Shown here: positions 44,331 to 55,315 of the stretch, in pieces
Position numbering within the stretch: position 1 is the first letter of the stretch
Layout of the letters: every line of letters begins with the position of its first letter
Origin: Nelumbo lutea
Lineage: Eukaryota > Streptophyta > Magnoliopsida > Proteales > Nelumbonaceae
Assembly (NCBI GenBank): GCA_022828595.1
Contig: JAKGHH010000001.1
Span: forward strand, 212,363,848-212,427,847
Direction of reading: 5' to 3'
Length of the DNA: 64,000 bases
Made by a program: the position numbers and the translations under genes
The notes under the pieces: model-generated
What the model was told of the DNA's origin: nothing
Databases searched by the model: none
Seen by the model: only the letters and a program-made list of their open reading frames with translations

Positions 44331-45888
44331 ATGAATAGTGAAGATTCAGCTACATCCAAAATCTCCACAATGCTGAATGGAATGAGTGGGAACAATGACC
44401 TATCCTTCCCTATGGCTGTTGTTCCTCTTGATGGGTTAAACTACCTAGAGTGGTCAAGGGGGATCAAGCTATACATAACTGCAAGGGGAAAAATAGGCTA
44501 CATAAATGGAAGAATCAAAGAACCAACTTTTGGAAATGCAAAACATGATAGATGGGATCAGGAGAACAATATGGTTATGTCTTGGCTTTTGATCTCCATG
44601 CAACCACAAATAAGAAAGAACTTCATGTGGGCTGAAAATGCAAATGAGATATGGGAACAAGCAAAATCCACATTCTGAATTTCGACACTATGCCAAGATT
44701 TATCAACTGCAAGCAGCTTCATCTACTTGTAAACAGGGGGAGAGGAGTTTATCAGTTTATTACTCTGACTTGACAACTGTTTGGAAGGAGTTGGACCATT
44801 ACCAGAATATTGATTGGAAGTGTGATGAAGATGCAAAATTGTACAAGAAACTTGTCTCACAGCAAAGGGTGTTTTGCTTTTTACATGGTCTCAATCCTAT
44901 CTATGAATCCATCGGAGTACAAATTCTAAGTTCTAAGGATCTTCCTTCAATTCAGGAGGTCTATGCTCTTCTCCAATCTGAAGAGAGCAGAAGAAACTTG
45001 ATGAACAGCACCGGAGGGGATGCAATTGTGTTGGCGGCAAAGGGGGGTTCCTCTACTAGCGGTGGTCCTTCTTCCAAGAGAGCGGATCTCCAGAAGAAAG
45101 CAGAAGATAAGGAAAAATTGTGGTGCACAAATTATCAGAAGCCCTGGCACACCGAAGATACTTGTTGGGATCTCCATGGGAAACCAAAGTGGGCTCAGGA
45201 TTTACCTAAGAAGCAATGCTCAGAGGTAATTAGAAGACCCAGGCAACAAGGTACCAAGAAACACCGCATGGCCAATATGGTTACTCGGGAGAATTAGCCC
45301 TCCACTTCTATTGTGACTCAAACACCACATGGCCAACATAGCTACTCTGGATTTGACCCAAGGGAGGATATTGTAAACTCCTTTGTTAACCATTTGGATC
45401 TTTATGGTAGAGCTATTCGCCAGATGGATGCTCCTCCCACCACCTCTTTTGCATCCACATTAGGTAATCCTGCCACAACTTTCCATGTTGCTTCTCACGA
45501 CCTTGACTCTCCATGGATCATTGATTCTGGAGCGTCAAAACACATGATTGGTATGTCCTCTTACTTTCAAATTTATCACCCTCTTTCCGGAAGAGATAAA
45601 GTGAGACTAGTTGATGGATCATACACTTCCATAGCTGGTCAAGGAACTCTCTCTCTTCCCCTCGGCCTTATTCTTTCTAATGTTCTTCATGTTCCAAAAT
45701 TCCCTATGAATTTGTTTTCAGTCAGTAGTGTTACAAATTCCTTAAACTGTTCTGTGACCTTTTTCCCTTCCTATTGTGTGATTCAGGATCTGGCATCGGG
45801 GAGGACGATTGGTAGGGGACATATGGTTGATGGACTCTATATGCTGGAGAATATGGCTGGCCTTCATGTTACAGAGTCTATGAGTTAG
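44331..45888 (+). pseudogene. Copia A gag and protease
   Basis: From ATG 44331 (MNSEDSATSKISTMLNGMSG) the Gag domain reads YLEWSRGIKLYITARGKIGY and RWDQENNMVMSWLLISMQPQ to a TGA at 44676-44678. The next frame carries on at once (HSEFRHYAKIYQLQAASSTC, DLPSIQEVYALLQSEESRRN). The knuckle is CTNYQKPWHTEDTCWDLH with Tyr for Cys. A TAG at 45295-45297 precedes the protease with an intact WIIDSGASKHM near 45520. The C-terminal frame ends at 45886-45888. Gag packages the RNA and the protease matures it. As written, full-length Gag needs a shift at 44676. Confidence 0.92.
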
Positions 45889-46963
45889 TTCAGAAAGAGT
45901 AAGATGTATTTGTGGCATTGTCGTCTGGGTCATTTGTCTTTTGAGTCCTTGAAAGTTGTTTTCCCAGAACTGTGTAAGTCTGTGTCTGTTTCTAATTTTT
46001 CTTGTCAAACGTGTCAGTTAAGCAAGCATTGTAGAACTTAATTTCCTCAAAGAAATAGTAAATATGAGTTTCCTTTTCACATTGTGCATTCTGATGTGTG
46101 GGGCCCTGTTACTTTACCTTCTGAGAGTGGCTACAAGTACTTCATTACCTTTATTGACGATTATTCCAGATACACTTGGGTATATCCAATGCGAACCTAT
46201 GAGGAAGTACAAAAAATTATCCAAGATTTTCAGCGGATGGTATTCACCCAATTTCAGCCCGAAATCCAAATATTTCAATTAGACAATGCAAAAGAATTTT
46301 TTCATAGTGACCTCACAGAGTTCTTTGCTTCACATGGCTCACTTCATCGGAGCTCTTGTGCCCACACGCCACAACAAAATGGTGTGGTTGAACGGAAGAA
46401 CCGACACCTTCTTGAAGTGGCACGAGGTTTACTACTCCACATGAATGTTCCCAAACGATTTTGGCTTGAGGCCATCCTTTGTTTTACATACCTCATTATC
46501 CGAATGCCCTCTTGTTGGTTAGAGTACAAAGCCCCACATCAGCTTCTCTTTCCTAAGGCCCCTCTTCTTTCTATTCCTCCTCGTGTTTTTGGTTGTCGGT
46601 GCTTTGTCCAAAACCTATATCCCACCCGGGGGAATTTGGACTCTCGTGCTATCCCGTGCATATTTCTTGGCTACTCATTCTCTCAGAAAGGGTATCATTG
46701 CTTTGATCCTGTTTCTCGAAAATTCTATGTCTCCATGGATGTTACCTTCTTTGAGGATGAGCCATTCTTTCTTGTTTCTCCACAGGGGGAGTGTAGGCAT
46801 GAGGAGAAATTGGTTCAACTTCCTCCTTTTCCTTTTCCTACTCCTTCTGCTTCTTCCCCTTCTCCTTCTGATCCTCCACCTTTCCGTGTTTTTTCTCGTC
46901 GTCGTAAAGTCCAACCAGGTTCAAGAGCTTTGGAGAATCCAAAAGCCGTTCCTCAAATGCCAT
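45889..46963 (+). pseudogene. Copia A integrase
   Basis: A GAG-pre-integrase WHCRLGHLSFESLKVVFPEL lies at about 45913. After one TAA the integrase frame runs from 46084 to the Copia B insertion. The catalytic triad is visible: HSDVWGP, LDNAKEFF, and ERKNRHLLEVARG. The C-terminal part includes FGCRCFVQN and FLGYSFSQKGYHCFDP. The frame is cut at 46963 and resumes at 52531 after Copia B. Integrase inserts the cDNA copy into the chromosome. Confidence 0.92.
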
Positions 46964-47191
46964 TGTTGTCAGTTGTTTATGTATTCAGGTTTAGTACCAT
47001 AAGGGTACTGTTGTAATTTCTCCTCTGTTTATATTGTTCGATTGTACTAGTATAAATAATAATATATCATTCTTTCGCCCCCTAAGTTCAGAAGGGGCTT
47101 TCAGTCCTCTCGGCTCTCCTCTCCTCTCTCCCTCTCTTCTCTCCTCTCTTCTCTCCTCTCTTCTCTTCTCTTCTCTTGCTCTTGCTCAACA
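46964..47191 (+). repeat. 5' LTR of Copia B
   Basis: 228 bp, TGTTGTCAGTTG to GCTCAACA, with TAGTATAAATAATAA as TATA box and a long CTCTC tract before U5. Nearly identical to 52311-52525. Confidence 0.95.
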
Positions 47192-47959
47192 TGGTATCAG
47201 AGCAAGTCATCCAGGCTTGAAGGGTGGTGTCAAGCAAACCTGTTGTTCAATGTCGAGCAAATAGTCTCTTCATCTCCCAGAGCTGTATCCATCGAACTAC
47301 TAATCAATTGTATTCAGTTCGACCCAGAAGTTATAGAGACTTTTCATCTTGCAGCCCAGAAGTTGTATTCATTATCTGTTCGACTGTAGAGAGGCTATCA
47401 TTTGAGGTTCATAGAGGGAGTTCTGGTTTACAGAGAGGCTATCATCTGAAGTTAAAAGAGGTACTGTTCATTTACTGTTCGGCTGCCCTACGGATTGACT
47501 GTTTATTGATTGACTAAAAGCCGATTGATGGACTATTGATGGACTGTATTTCTTTAACAAAGCAGCTGTATTCGACAATTTTTTTGTATTTCTTTACCCC
47601 TTTCATGGATTGTTGATGCCCTAAAGCAGATGTTGTATTGATCTCAGTCATTGACTGTTCGGCTACCAGGCCTGCCGATTAGGGGTGTGGTGAACTTCAC
47701 CTTGTATTTTCCATTCTGTTGGGGGGTCATATGACCTCTGTACAATTGTAGGTCATACAGACCTGGTTATGTACTGCAACTGCAGTGTTGTTTTTTGGAT
47801 TCCTACAAGACCGTAGGTTATACAGACCTGTTCCAGTACTGCAAAAGCAGTGTTCAGTCTTTGCTCCCAGTGAAACTGTAGGTCAGAAGGACCTGTTTCT
47901 ATAATAGCCTTGTACGGAAGTACCCCTTTGGTTGCTGTTTTTTTCTTAAACCCGAAATC

Positions 47960-50900
47960 ATGAGTAGTGAAGATTCAGCCACATCTGGAGTTTCCTCAAT
48001 GCTGAATGGAATGGGTGGGGGTGACCTATCCTTTCCTATGGTTGTTGTCCCTCTTGATGGTTTAAATTACCTAGAGTGGTCAAGAGGGATCAAGTTATAC
48101 ATCATTGCAAGGGGGAAGATAGGCTATATTAATGGGAGGATAAAAGAACCATCCTTCGGGAGTGCTGAATATGATAGATGGAATCAGGAGAACAGTATTG
48201 TTATGTCCTGGCTCTTGGTTTCCATGCAACCTCAAATCAGGAAGAATTTCATGTGGGCTGAAACTGCGAATGAAATTTGGGAACAAGCAAAGTCTACATA
48301 TTCAGAATAGCGACACTATGCCAAAATTTATCAACTGTAGGCAGCATCTTCTACTTGTAGACAGGGGGAGAGGTGTTTATCAGTCTATTACTCTGACTTA
48401 ACATCTGCCTGGAAGGAGTTGGATCACTACCAGAGTGTGGATTGGAAGTGTGATGAGGATGCTAAGAAGTACAAACAGCTTGTCTCCCAGCAAAGGGTGT
48501 TTGCATTCTTACATGGTCTGAATCCTATGTATGAATCTATCAGGGTTCAGATTCTCAGCTCTAAGGATCTCCCTTCTGTTCAGGAAGTCTATGCTCTTGT
48601 ACAATCTGAAGAAAGCAGGAGAAATTTGATGAACAGCCCTGGTGGGGATGCTGTTGTGTTAGTTGCAAAAGGGGGTGTATCTACTGGTGTGGGATCTTCT
48701 TCCCGGAAAGGAGATCTCTAGAAAAAAACAGAAGATAAGGAAAAATTGTGGGGCACTCATTGCCAGAAATCCCGACACACCAAAGATACCTGTTGGGATC
48801 TTCATGGGAAACCAAAATGGGCTCAAGATCTGACTAAGAAGCAAGGTTCAGAGGTGAATAAGAAGAACGGACAGCAAAGTACAAAGAAACATCACATGGC
48901 CAACATGGCTACTCGGGAGCATCAGCCCCCCATTTCTACTGTGACTCAGACACATCTCACTGGACCTGACTCGAGGGAGGACATTATGAATTCCTTCCGT
49001 GACCATTTAGAGCTCTATGGTAGAGCAATTCGTCAGATGGATACTCCTCCCTCAACCTCATTTGCATCTACGTCAGGTAACCCTGCCACTACTTTCCATG
49101 TTGCTTCTCACACCCCTGACTCTCCATGGATCATTGATTCTGGAGCATCAAAACATATGACTGGTACGTCCTCTTACTTTCAAACCTATCACCCTCTTTC
49201 TGGAAGAGACAAGGTGAGACTAGCCGATGGATCATACTCTTCCATAGCTGGTCAAGGAACTCTCTCTCTTCCTCTTGGCCTTACCCTTTCTGATGTTCTT
49301 CATGTTCCAAAATTTCCCATTAATTTGTTCTCTGTTAGTAGTGTTACTAATTCCTTGAATTGCTCAGTGACCTTTTTCCCTTCTCATTGTGTGATTCAGG
49401 ATCTGGCCTCGGGGAGGACGATTGGTAGGGGTCGTATGGCTGATGGACTTTACATGCTGGTGAATAAGGCTGGTCTTCATGTTACAGAGTCTATGAGTCA
49501 GTCCTGTAAGAAAAAGTCTATTTGTGGCATTGTCATCTTGGTCATTTATCTTTTGAGTCTTTGAAAGTTGTATTCCCAGAACTGTTTAAGTCAATGTCTG
49601 TTTCTGATTTTTTTTGTCAAATGTGTCAGTTGAGTAAGCATTGTAGAACTCATTTTCTTCAAAGAAATAGTAAATCTGAATCTCCATTTCACATTGTTCC
49701 TTCTGATGTGTGGGGCCCTGTTACTTTACCATCTGAGAGTGGCTTCAAGTATTTCATTACCCTCATTGATGATTATTCTAGATTTACTTGGGTATACCCG
49801 ATGCGAACCAGGGAAGAAGTACCAAAAATCATTCAAGATTTCCAGCGGATGGTCTTCACTCAATTTCAAACTGAAATCCAAATTTTCTAATCAGATAATG
49901 CAAAAGAATTTTTTCATAGTGACCTCACGGAATTTTTTGCTTCGCATGGTTCCTTTCACCGTAGCTCTTGTGCCCGCACACCACAACAAAATGGTGTGGC
50001 CGAACGGAAGAACCGACATCTCCTTGAAGTGGCTCGAGGTTTACTACTTCATATGAATGTTCCCAAACGGTTTTGGCTTGAAGCTGTTCTTTGTTCCACT
50101 TACCTTATAAACCGTATGCCCTCTCGTCGGTTAGAGTACAAAGCCCCACATCAACTTCTCTTTCCTAAGGCTCCCCTTCTTTCTATTCCTCCTCGTGTCT
50201 TTGGTTGCCGGTGTTTTGTCCAAAATCTGTCTCCCACCCGTGGGAAATTGGATTCTCGTGCTATACTTTGCATATTTCTTGGTTACTCCTTCACTCAAAA
50301 GGGATACCGTGTTTTTGATCCTGTTTCTCGTAAATTCTATGTCTCCATGGATGTTTCTTTCTTTGAAGATGAGCCTTTCTATCCTGTTTCTCCTCAGGGG
50401 GAGTGTAGACATGAGGAGAAACTGGTTCAGCTTCCCTCTCTCCCTGACCCTCCCACCTTTTTGTGTTTTTTCTCGTCGTCGCAAAGGCCAGCCAAATCCA
50501 AGAGCTGTAGAGAATCCGGAAGCTGTACCTCCAGTGCCACCATACTCCTCGAGGGAGGATCATAGTCACTCAGGTATTTTGGCTCCCAATGATGTCCTTG
50601 AATCTATTGAAAATGATTCCTCTACTGCTAATGATCTTGACCGTCCTATTGCTCACAGGAAGGGTGTTAGATTGTGCACCACTAAACATCCCATTTCCAA
50701 CTTTGTTTCCTATGAGAACATTTCATCCTCATTCCGTGCCTTCCTTACCTCTATTGACAATGTCCCTCCCTAAGAATGTGGTAGAAGCTCTTTTAGTTCC
50801 TGAATGGACAAATGCCATGAGGGAAGAAGTTAATGCCCTTCACAAAAATGGCACATGGGAACTTGTTGATCTTCCTAAGGGAAAGGTTCCAGTTGGATGT

Positions 50901-52303
50901 AAATGGGTGTAAATAGTCAAGCATAAGGCTGATGGAACAGTGGAAAGGTATAAAGCTCGCTTAGTGGCAAAGGGATTTACTCAAGAGTATGGAGTTGATT
51001 ATGCAGAAACTTTTGCCCCCGTTTCCAAGATGAATTCCATTAGAGTCCTTTTCTCTCTTGCGGCCAATCTGGATTGGGTTTTACACCAGCTGGACATCAA
51101 GAATGCATTCTTGAATGGTGACCTTGAAGAGGAAGTGTATATGATTCAACCTCCTAGGTTTCTAACCCAAGGCAATGAACAGAAAGTGTGCAAGTTGAAG
51201 AAGTCCTTATACGGGCTGAAACAATCACCAAGAGCTTGGTTCAGTAAATTCCATGTGGCAGTTCAGCAGAAAGGATACGGGCAATGTCAATCAGATCATA
51301 CTGTTCGTGAAAAAAGGAGAAGGTAAAATTGCTGCTCTAATTGTATATGTGGATGACATAGTTGTTATTGGTGATTGGGAGGATGAAATTCAGAAATTGA
51401 AACTTTTTCTTGCCACTCAGTTTGAAGTGAAGGATCTAGGACCTGCCAGATACTTCCTTGGAATTGAAGTTGCTCGATCAAAGAAGGGTATCTTCATTTC
51501 TCAAAGGAAATATGTCCTAGATTTACTTCAGGACACTGGAAAGATGGGGGTGAAGCCAGTTGACTCTCCCATTGACCCCAACCATAAATTAGGTGACAAC
51601 TGTGGTGAATCGCTCAAGGATGTGAAACAGTTTCAGAGGCTTGTAGGGAGATTGTTATTACCTTTCTATGACTCGCCCAGACATTGCATATGCTGTTGGT
51701 GTCCTCAGTCAATTCATGCATGCTCCTAGGTCTTCTCATCTTGAAGCAGCAGAGAGAATCCTCCGATATCTGAAGAAGTATCCGGGTACTGGTTTGTTGT
51801 TTCAAAAGCACGGACATTTGAAAGTTGAAGTTTATACAGATGCAGATTGGGCTGGATCCCAAAGTGACAGAAAGTCTACCAGTGGCTACTGCACCTTTAT
51901 AGGAGGGAACCTTGTTACATGGAGGAGTAAAAAGCAAAATGTGGTAGCTAGATCCAGTGCTGAAGCTGAATATCGTGCTATGGCCCACGGGGTTGCTGAA
52001 GGCATGTGGATAAAGAATTTGTTGGGGGAGTTGGGTTTCCCAATGACTAAACCTATAACTCTATTTTGTGATAACAAAGCAGTTATAAGCATTGCTGTCA
52101 ATCCGGTGCTACATGATAGAACAAAGCACATCGAAGTTGACAAGCATTTTATCAGAGAGAAAGTTATCACAGGCGAAGTGTGTACCCCCTATGTCACTTT
52201 TGAGAACCAGCTTGCAGACATCTTTACAAAGGGTTTAAACCTTTCCAGACATCATGATCTTTGTGACAAGTTGGGCATGATTGATATCTATGCTCCAACT
52301 TGA
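47960..52303 (+). pseudogene. Copia B gag-pol
   Basis: Starts at ATG 47960 (MSSEDSATSGVSSMLNGMGG). Gag is read through one TAG (48308-48310) in the same frame. The knuckle is GTHCQKSRHTKDTCWDLH, with Gly for the first Cys. Protease WIIDSGASKHM lies near 49130. Integrase has SDVWGP, SDNAKEFF and ERKNRHLLEVARG, with a TAA at 49888-49890. RT has [16 protein letters not shown] and YVDD at 51346-51357. RNase H has TDADWAGSQSDRKSTSGY, SSAEAEYRAMAHG and TKHIEVDKHFIRE, stop at 52301-52303. Frame changes near 50770, 51300 and 51660 break the polyprotein. The Gag frame at the site where A and I are shifted is intact here except for the TAG. Confidence 0.93.
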
Positions 52304-52310
52304 GGGGGAG

Positions 52311-52525
52311 TGTTGTCAGTTGTTTATGTATTCAGGTTTAGTACCATAAGGGTACTGTTGTAATTTCTCCTCTGTTTATATTGTTCGACTGTACTAGTAT
52401 AAATAATAATATATCATTCTTTCGCCCCTAAGTTCAGAAGGGGCTTTCGGTCCTCTCGGCTCTCCTCTCCTCTCTCCCTCTCTTCTCTCCTCTCTTCTCT
52501 TCTCTTCTCTTGCTCTTGCTCAACA
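52311..52525 (+). repeat. 3' LTR of Copia B
   Basis: 215 bp directly after the purine tract, ending GCTCAACA before GCCAT. It is 13 bp shorter than the 5' copy, mainly in the TCTCC repeats. Confidence 0.95.
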
Positions 52526-52530
52526 GCCAT

Positions 52531-54269
52531 CAAATTCCTTGGGGGAAGATCATACTCACTCAGGTAACTTGACTCCCAACCTCCCTGTTGCTAATGATCT
52601 TGACCTTCCCATTGCCCATAGGAAAGGTGTTAGGTCGTGCACCACTAAACACCCCATTTCCAACTTTGTTTCCTATGAGAACATCTCACCTTCATTTCGT
52701 GCTTTTCTTACCTCCATTGATTGTATCCCTATTCCCAAGAATGTGGCAGAAGCTCTCTCCATACCAGAATGGACGAAGGCCATGAAGGAAGAAATTGATG
52801 CTCTTCATAAGAATGGCACGCAGGAACTTGTTGATCTCCCTAAGGGAAAGGATCCAGTTGGATGTAAATGGGTGTTCACTGTTAAGCATGGGGCTGATGG
52901 AACCGTGGAGAGGTATAAAGCTCGTTTAGTGGCAAAGGGTTTTACTCAAGTATATGGGGTTGATCATGCAGAAACCTTTGCCCCTGTTTCCAAAATGAAC
53001 TCTATTAGAGTCATTTTTTCTCTTGCTGCCAATTTGAATTGGGATCTACATCAGCTTGTTATCAAGAATGCCTTCTTGAATGGTGACCTTGAAGAGGAAG
53101 TTTATATGGTTCAACCCCCCGGTTTTTTGGCTCAAGGAAGTGAACAAAAGGTGTGCAAGTTGAAGATGTCTTTATATGGGCTGAAGCAATCACCAAGAGC
53201 TTGGTTCAGTAGATTTCATACTGCAATTCAGCAGAGGGGATGCAAGCAATGTCAGTCAGATCACACGCTATTTGTAAAAGGAGTAGAAGGTAAAATGGCT
53301 GCCCTAATAGTATATGTGGATGACATAATTGTTTCTGGTGACTGGAAGGATGAAATTCAAAGTTTGAAGGACTTCCTTGCCACTCAGTTCGAAGTGAAAG
53401 ATCTAGGACCCGCCAAATACTTCCTTGGAATTGAGGTTGCCCGATCAAAAAAGGGTATTTTCATCTCCCAAAGGAAATATGTCCTAGATTTGCTTAAGGA
53501 CACTAGAAAGATTGGGGCTAAACCAGCTGACTCTCCCATTGACCCCAACCATAAGTTAAGTGACAGCCAAGGTGAACCTCTTAAGGATGTGAAGCAATTT
53601 CAGAGGCTTGTAGGGAGATTGTTGTACCTCTCTATGACTCGTCCAGACATAGCATATGCTGTTGGTGTCCTCAGCCAGTTCATGCATGCACCTAGGTCCA
53701 CTCATCTTGAAGCAGCGGAGACAATACTGAGGTATCTTAAGAAGTTTTCGGGTGCTGGCTTATTATTCCAGAAACATGGACATTTGAGAGTTGTAATTTA
53801 CATAGATGCGGATTGGGCTGGATCTCAAAGTGATAGAAGGTCTACTAGTGGTTACTGCACCTTTGTAGGAGGGAACCTTGTTACTTGGAGGAGTAGGAAG
53901 CAAACTATGGTAGCTAGATCCAGTGCTGAAGCTGAGTACCGTGCAATGGCACATGGAGTAGCCGAAGGTATGTGAATAAAGAATTTATTGGGAGAGCCGG
54001 GTTTTCCAGTTGATAAACCCATGACTCTACTCTGTGACAACAAGACAGCTATAAGTATCGCTGCCAACCCGGTACTACATGATAGAACAAAGCACATTGA
54101 AGTTGACAAGCACTTTATCAGAGAGAAAATCATCACAGGCGAAGTATGCACTCCATACATCAGCTCTGAAGACCAACTAGCAGACATCTTTACAAAAGGG
54201 CTAAACCATTCCAAACACCAAGGTCTCTGTGACAAGTTGGGCATGATTGATATCTATGCCCCAACTTGA
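52531..54269 (+). pseudogene. Copia A reverse transcriptase and RNase H
   Basis: Continues the Copia A polyprotein after Copia B. Linker DLPIAHRKGVRSCTTKHPIS, RT with [43 protein letters not shown], and the catalytic YVDD at 53313-53324 (YVDDIIVSGDW). RNase H has SQSDRRSTSGY and SSAEAEYRAMAHG. A TGA at 53973-53975 (from TGG) interrupts, and the frame resumes at once (TKHIEVDKHFIRE) to TGA 54267-54269. Two tract changes stand out: HQLVIKNAF, where relatives have HQLDIKNAF, and YIDADW for YTDADW. The lost Asp of the first RT motif would probably inactivate it. Confidence 0.93.
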
Positions 54270-54276
54270 GGGGGAG

Positions 54277-54480
54277 TGTTGATAGGTGTATTATATGTAC
54301 TTTACACAGGTTTAGTACCTGCAGGGGTATTTTTGTAATTTTGTAGACCTATTGTGTTGTACGACCAGTATAGTATAAATACAATGCTTCAATCGACTGA
54401 AGCAGTTCTTTTTAAGGCCTTAACTCAGTTGCCTCTTCTTCTTCCTTCTTCCTTTGTTCTTCTCCTTCTCCTGCTCAACA
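54277..54480 (+). repeat. 3' LTR of Copia A
   Basis: 204 bp, TGTTGATAGG to GCTCAACA, followed by CTAGA. It retains the TTGTGTTGTACGACCAGTA segment missing from the 5' LTR. Confidence 0.93.
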
Positions 54481-54967
54481 CTAGATTTCCAGAAAACTAG
54501 ATCATTTAGTCTGGAATGGTGAAACAGTTCCAACTACTGCCCCGGAATTAACAACAGTCTTGAGTTTTAGGGTTTTCTCTTGATCTATGATTAGTCCTGG
54601 GATTAAAACCCTAAAGCTCAGGAGAAAAGGGGAGATTTCCTAGCCGCATCTCTCAGAATAATAAAAAAAGGCTTCTTTTCAGATCGATCTCAAAAAAAAA
54701 AAATCAACTTCAGAAAAAAAGTCTGGCCGCCACCTTCAAACTGATGTCTGAACCCTAATCTTGAGGATTCTACCCTTCTTCTGATTCTTCCTGATCGCTG
54801 GATCTCTCCAAGGCTCTACAGTCCCTTGAGTAGCAGCTGCACACTGCCAGCAACCTCCAAGAATCAACCGATGATCTTCTTTCTGCTGGAACTTCCAACC
54901 CTAGGAAGTTCTCATGTAGTTGGCTTGATTAGACTAACATGAGAAGCCATTGGCTCTGATACTAAGT
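54481..54967 (-). other. Copia C leader and primer site
   Basis: Untranslated leader of Copia C, split from its gag by Copia A. On the minus strand the primer-site region next to the LTR reads CTTAGTATCAGAGCC (54952-54966). Confidence 0.7.
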
Positions 54968-55315
54968 TGTATAGTAGGACTGCAGTCAGTCCTAGATATA
55001 ATGTACAAAATAAGAAGAGTAGTTTGAGAATAAGAGAAGAAGGAGAGAAGAAAAAAGAAGGAGACGAAGAGGAGAAGTCAACAGAATTGTGGGTCATGTC
55101 TATGATTGTTGCCTCGTAACAATTTATATTAACAACTGAAAAATAGGAGAAAAGCTTGAATTACCCCTACTGTTTACATAAACAATGAAAAGAGAATAAC
55201 TACCAATAACTACCAACTGAAAAATAGTTATTGACTGAAACTAAACATAAATAAACAAACATAAACAAGGTGGGGACCACATAAATAAGGTGGGACCACA
55301 TTAATGTTCTCTACA
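54968..55315 (-). repeat. 5' LTR of Copia C
   Basis: 348 bp. The minus strand starts TGTAGAGAACATTAATGTGG and ends CTACTATACA. The outer edge abuts GGTGG (55316-55320). It is the only full LTR of the element. Confidence 0.9.

Larger units (their letters stand above)
46964..52525 (+). mobile_element. Copia B, plus strand, complete length, youngest of the nest
   Basis: 5,562 bp with LTRs 46964-47191 and 52311-52525 and exact target duplication GCCAT (46959-46963 and 52526-52530), inside the integrase-RT linker of Copia A. Primer site TGGTATCAGAGC at 47192-47203, purine tract TGAGGGGGAG before 52311. The LTRs differ at only about three positions apart from the CT-repeat length, so insertion is recent. 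The proteins are close relatives of those in A and I, but the LTR is different (TGTTGTCAGTTG). Confidence 0.95.
43251..54480 (+). mobile_element. Copia A, plus strand, interrupted by Copia B
   Basis: LTRs at 43251-43459 and 54277-54480. Exact target duplication CTAGA at 43246-43250 and 54481-54485. Primer site TGGTATCAGAGC at 43460-43471, purine tract TTGAGGGGGAG at 54266-54276. Without B the element is about 5.66 kb. Internal order is gag, protease, integrase, RT, RNase H. It has frameshifts in gag and stops, but the RT/RNase H part is open for 478 codons. Confidence 0.95.
42137..55315 (-). mobile_element. Copia C: truncated element with the same LTR end at both termini
   Basis: Flanked by GGTGG at 42132-42136 and 55316-55320, exactly restoring the LINE frame when removed. 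The right end is a minus-strand 5' LTR (54968-55315) with its primer site and leader. Gag runs leftward and stops just past the zinc knuckle near 42285. The left end is not a 3' LTR but 139 bp of the U3 start in plus orientation (42137-42275). Both ends thus begin TGTAGAGAACATTAATGTGG inward. Copia A lies in its leader. Confidence 0.88.
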
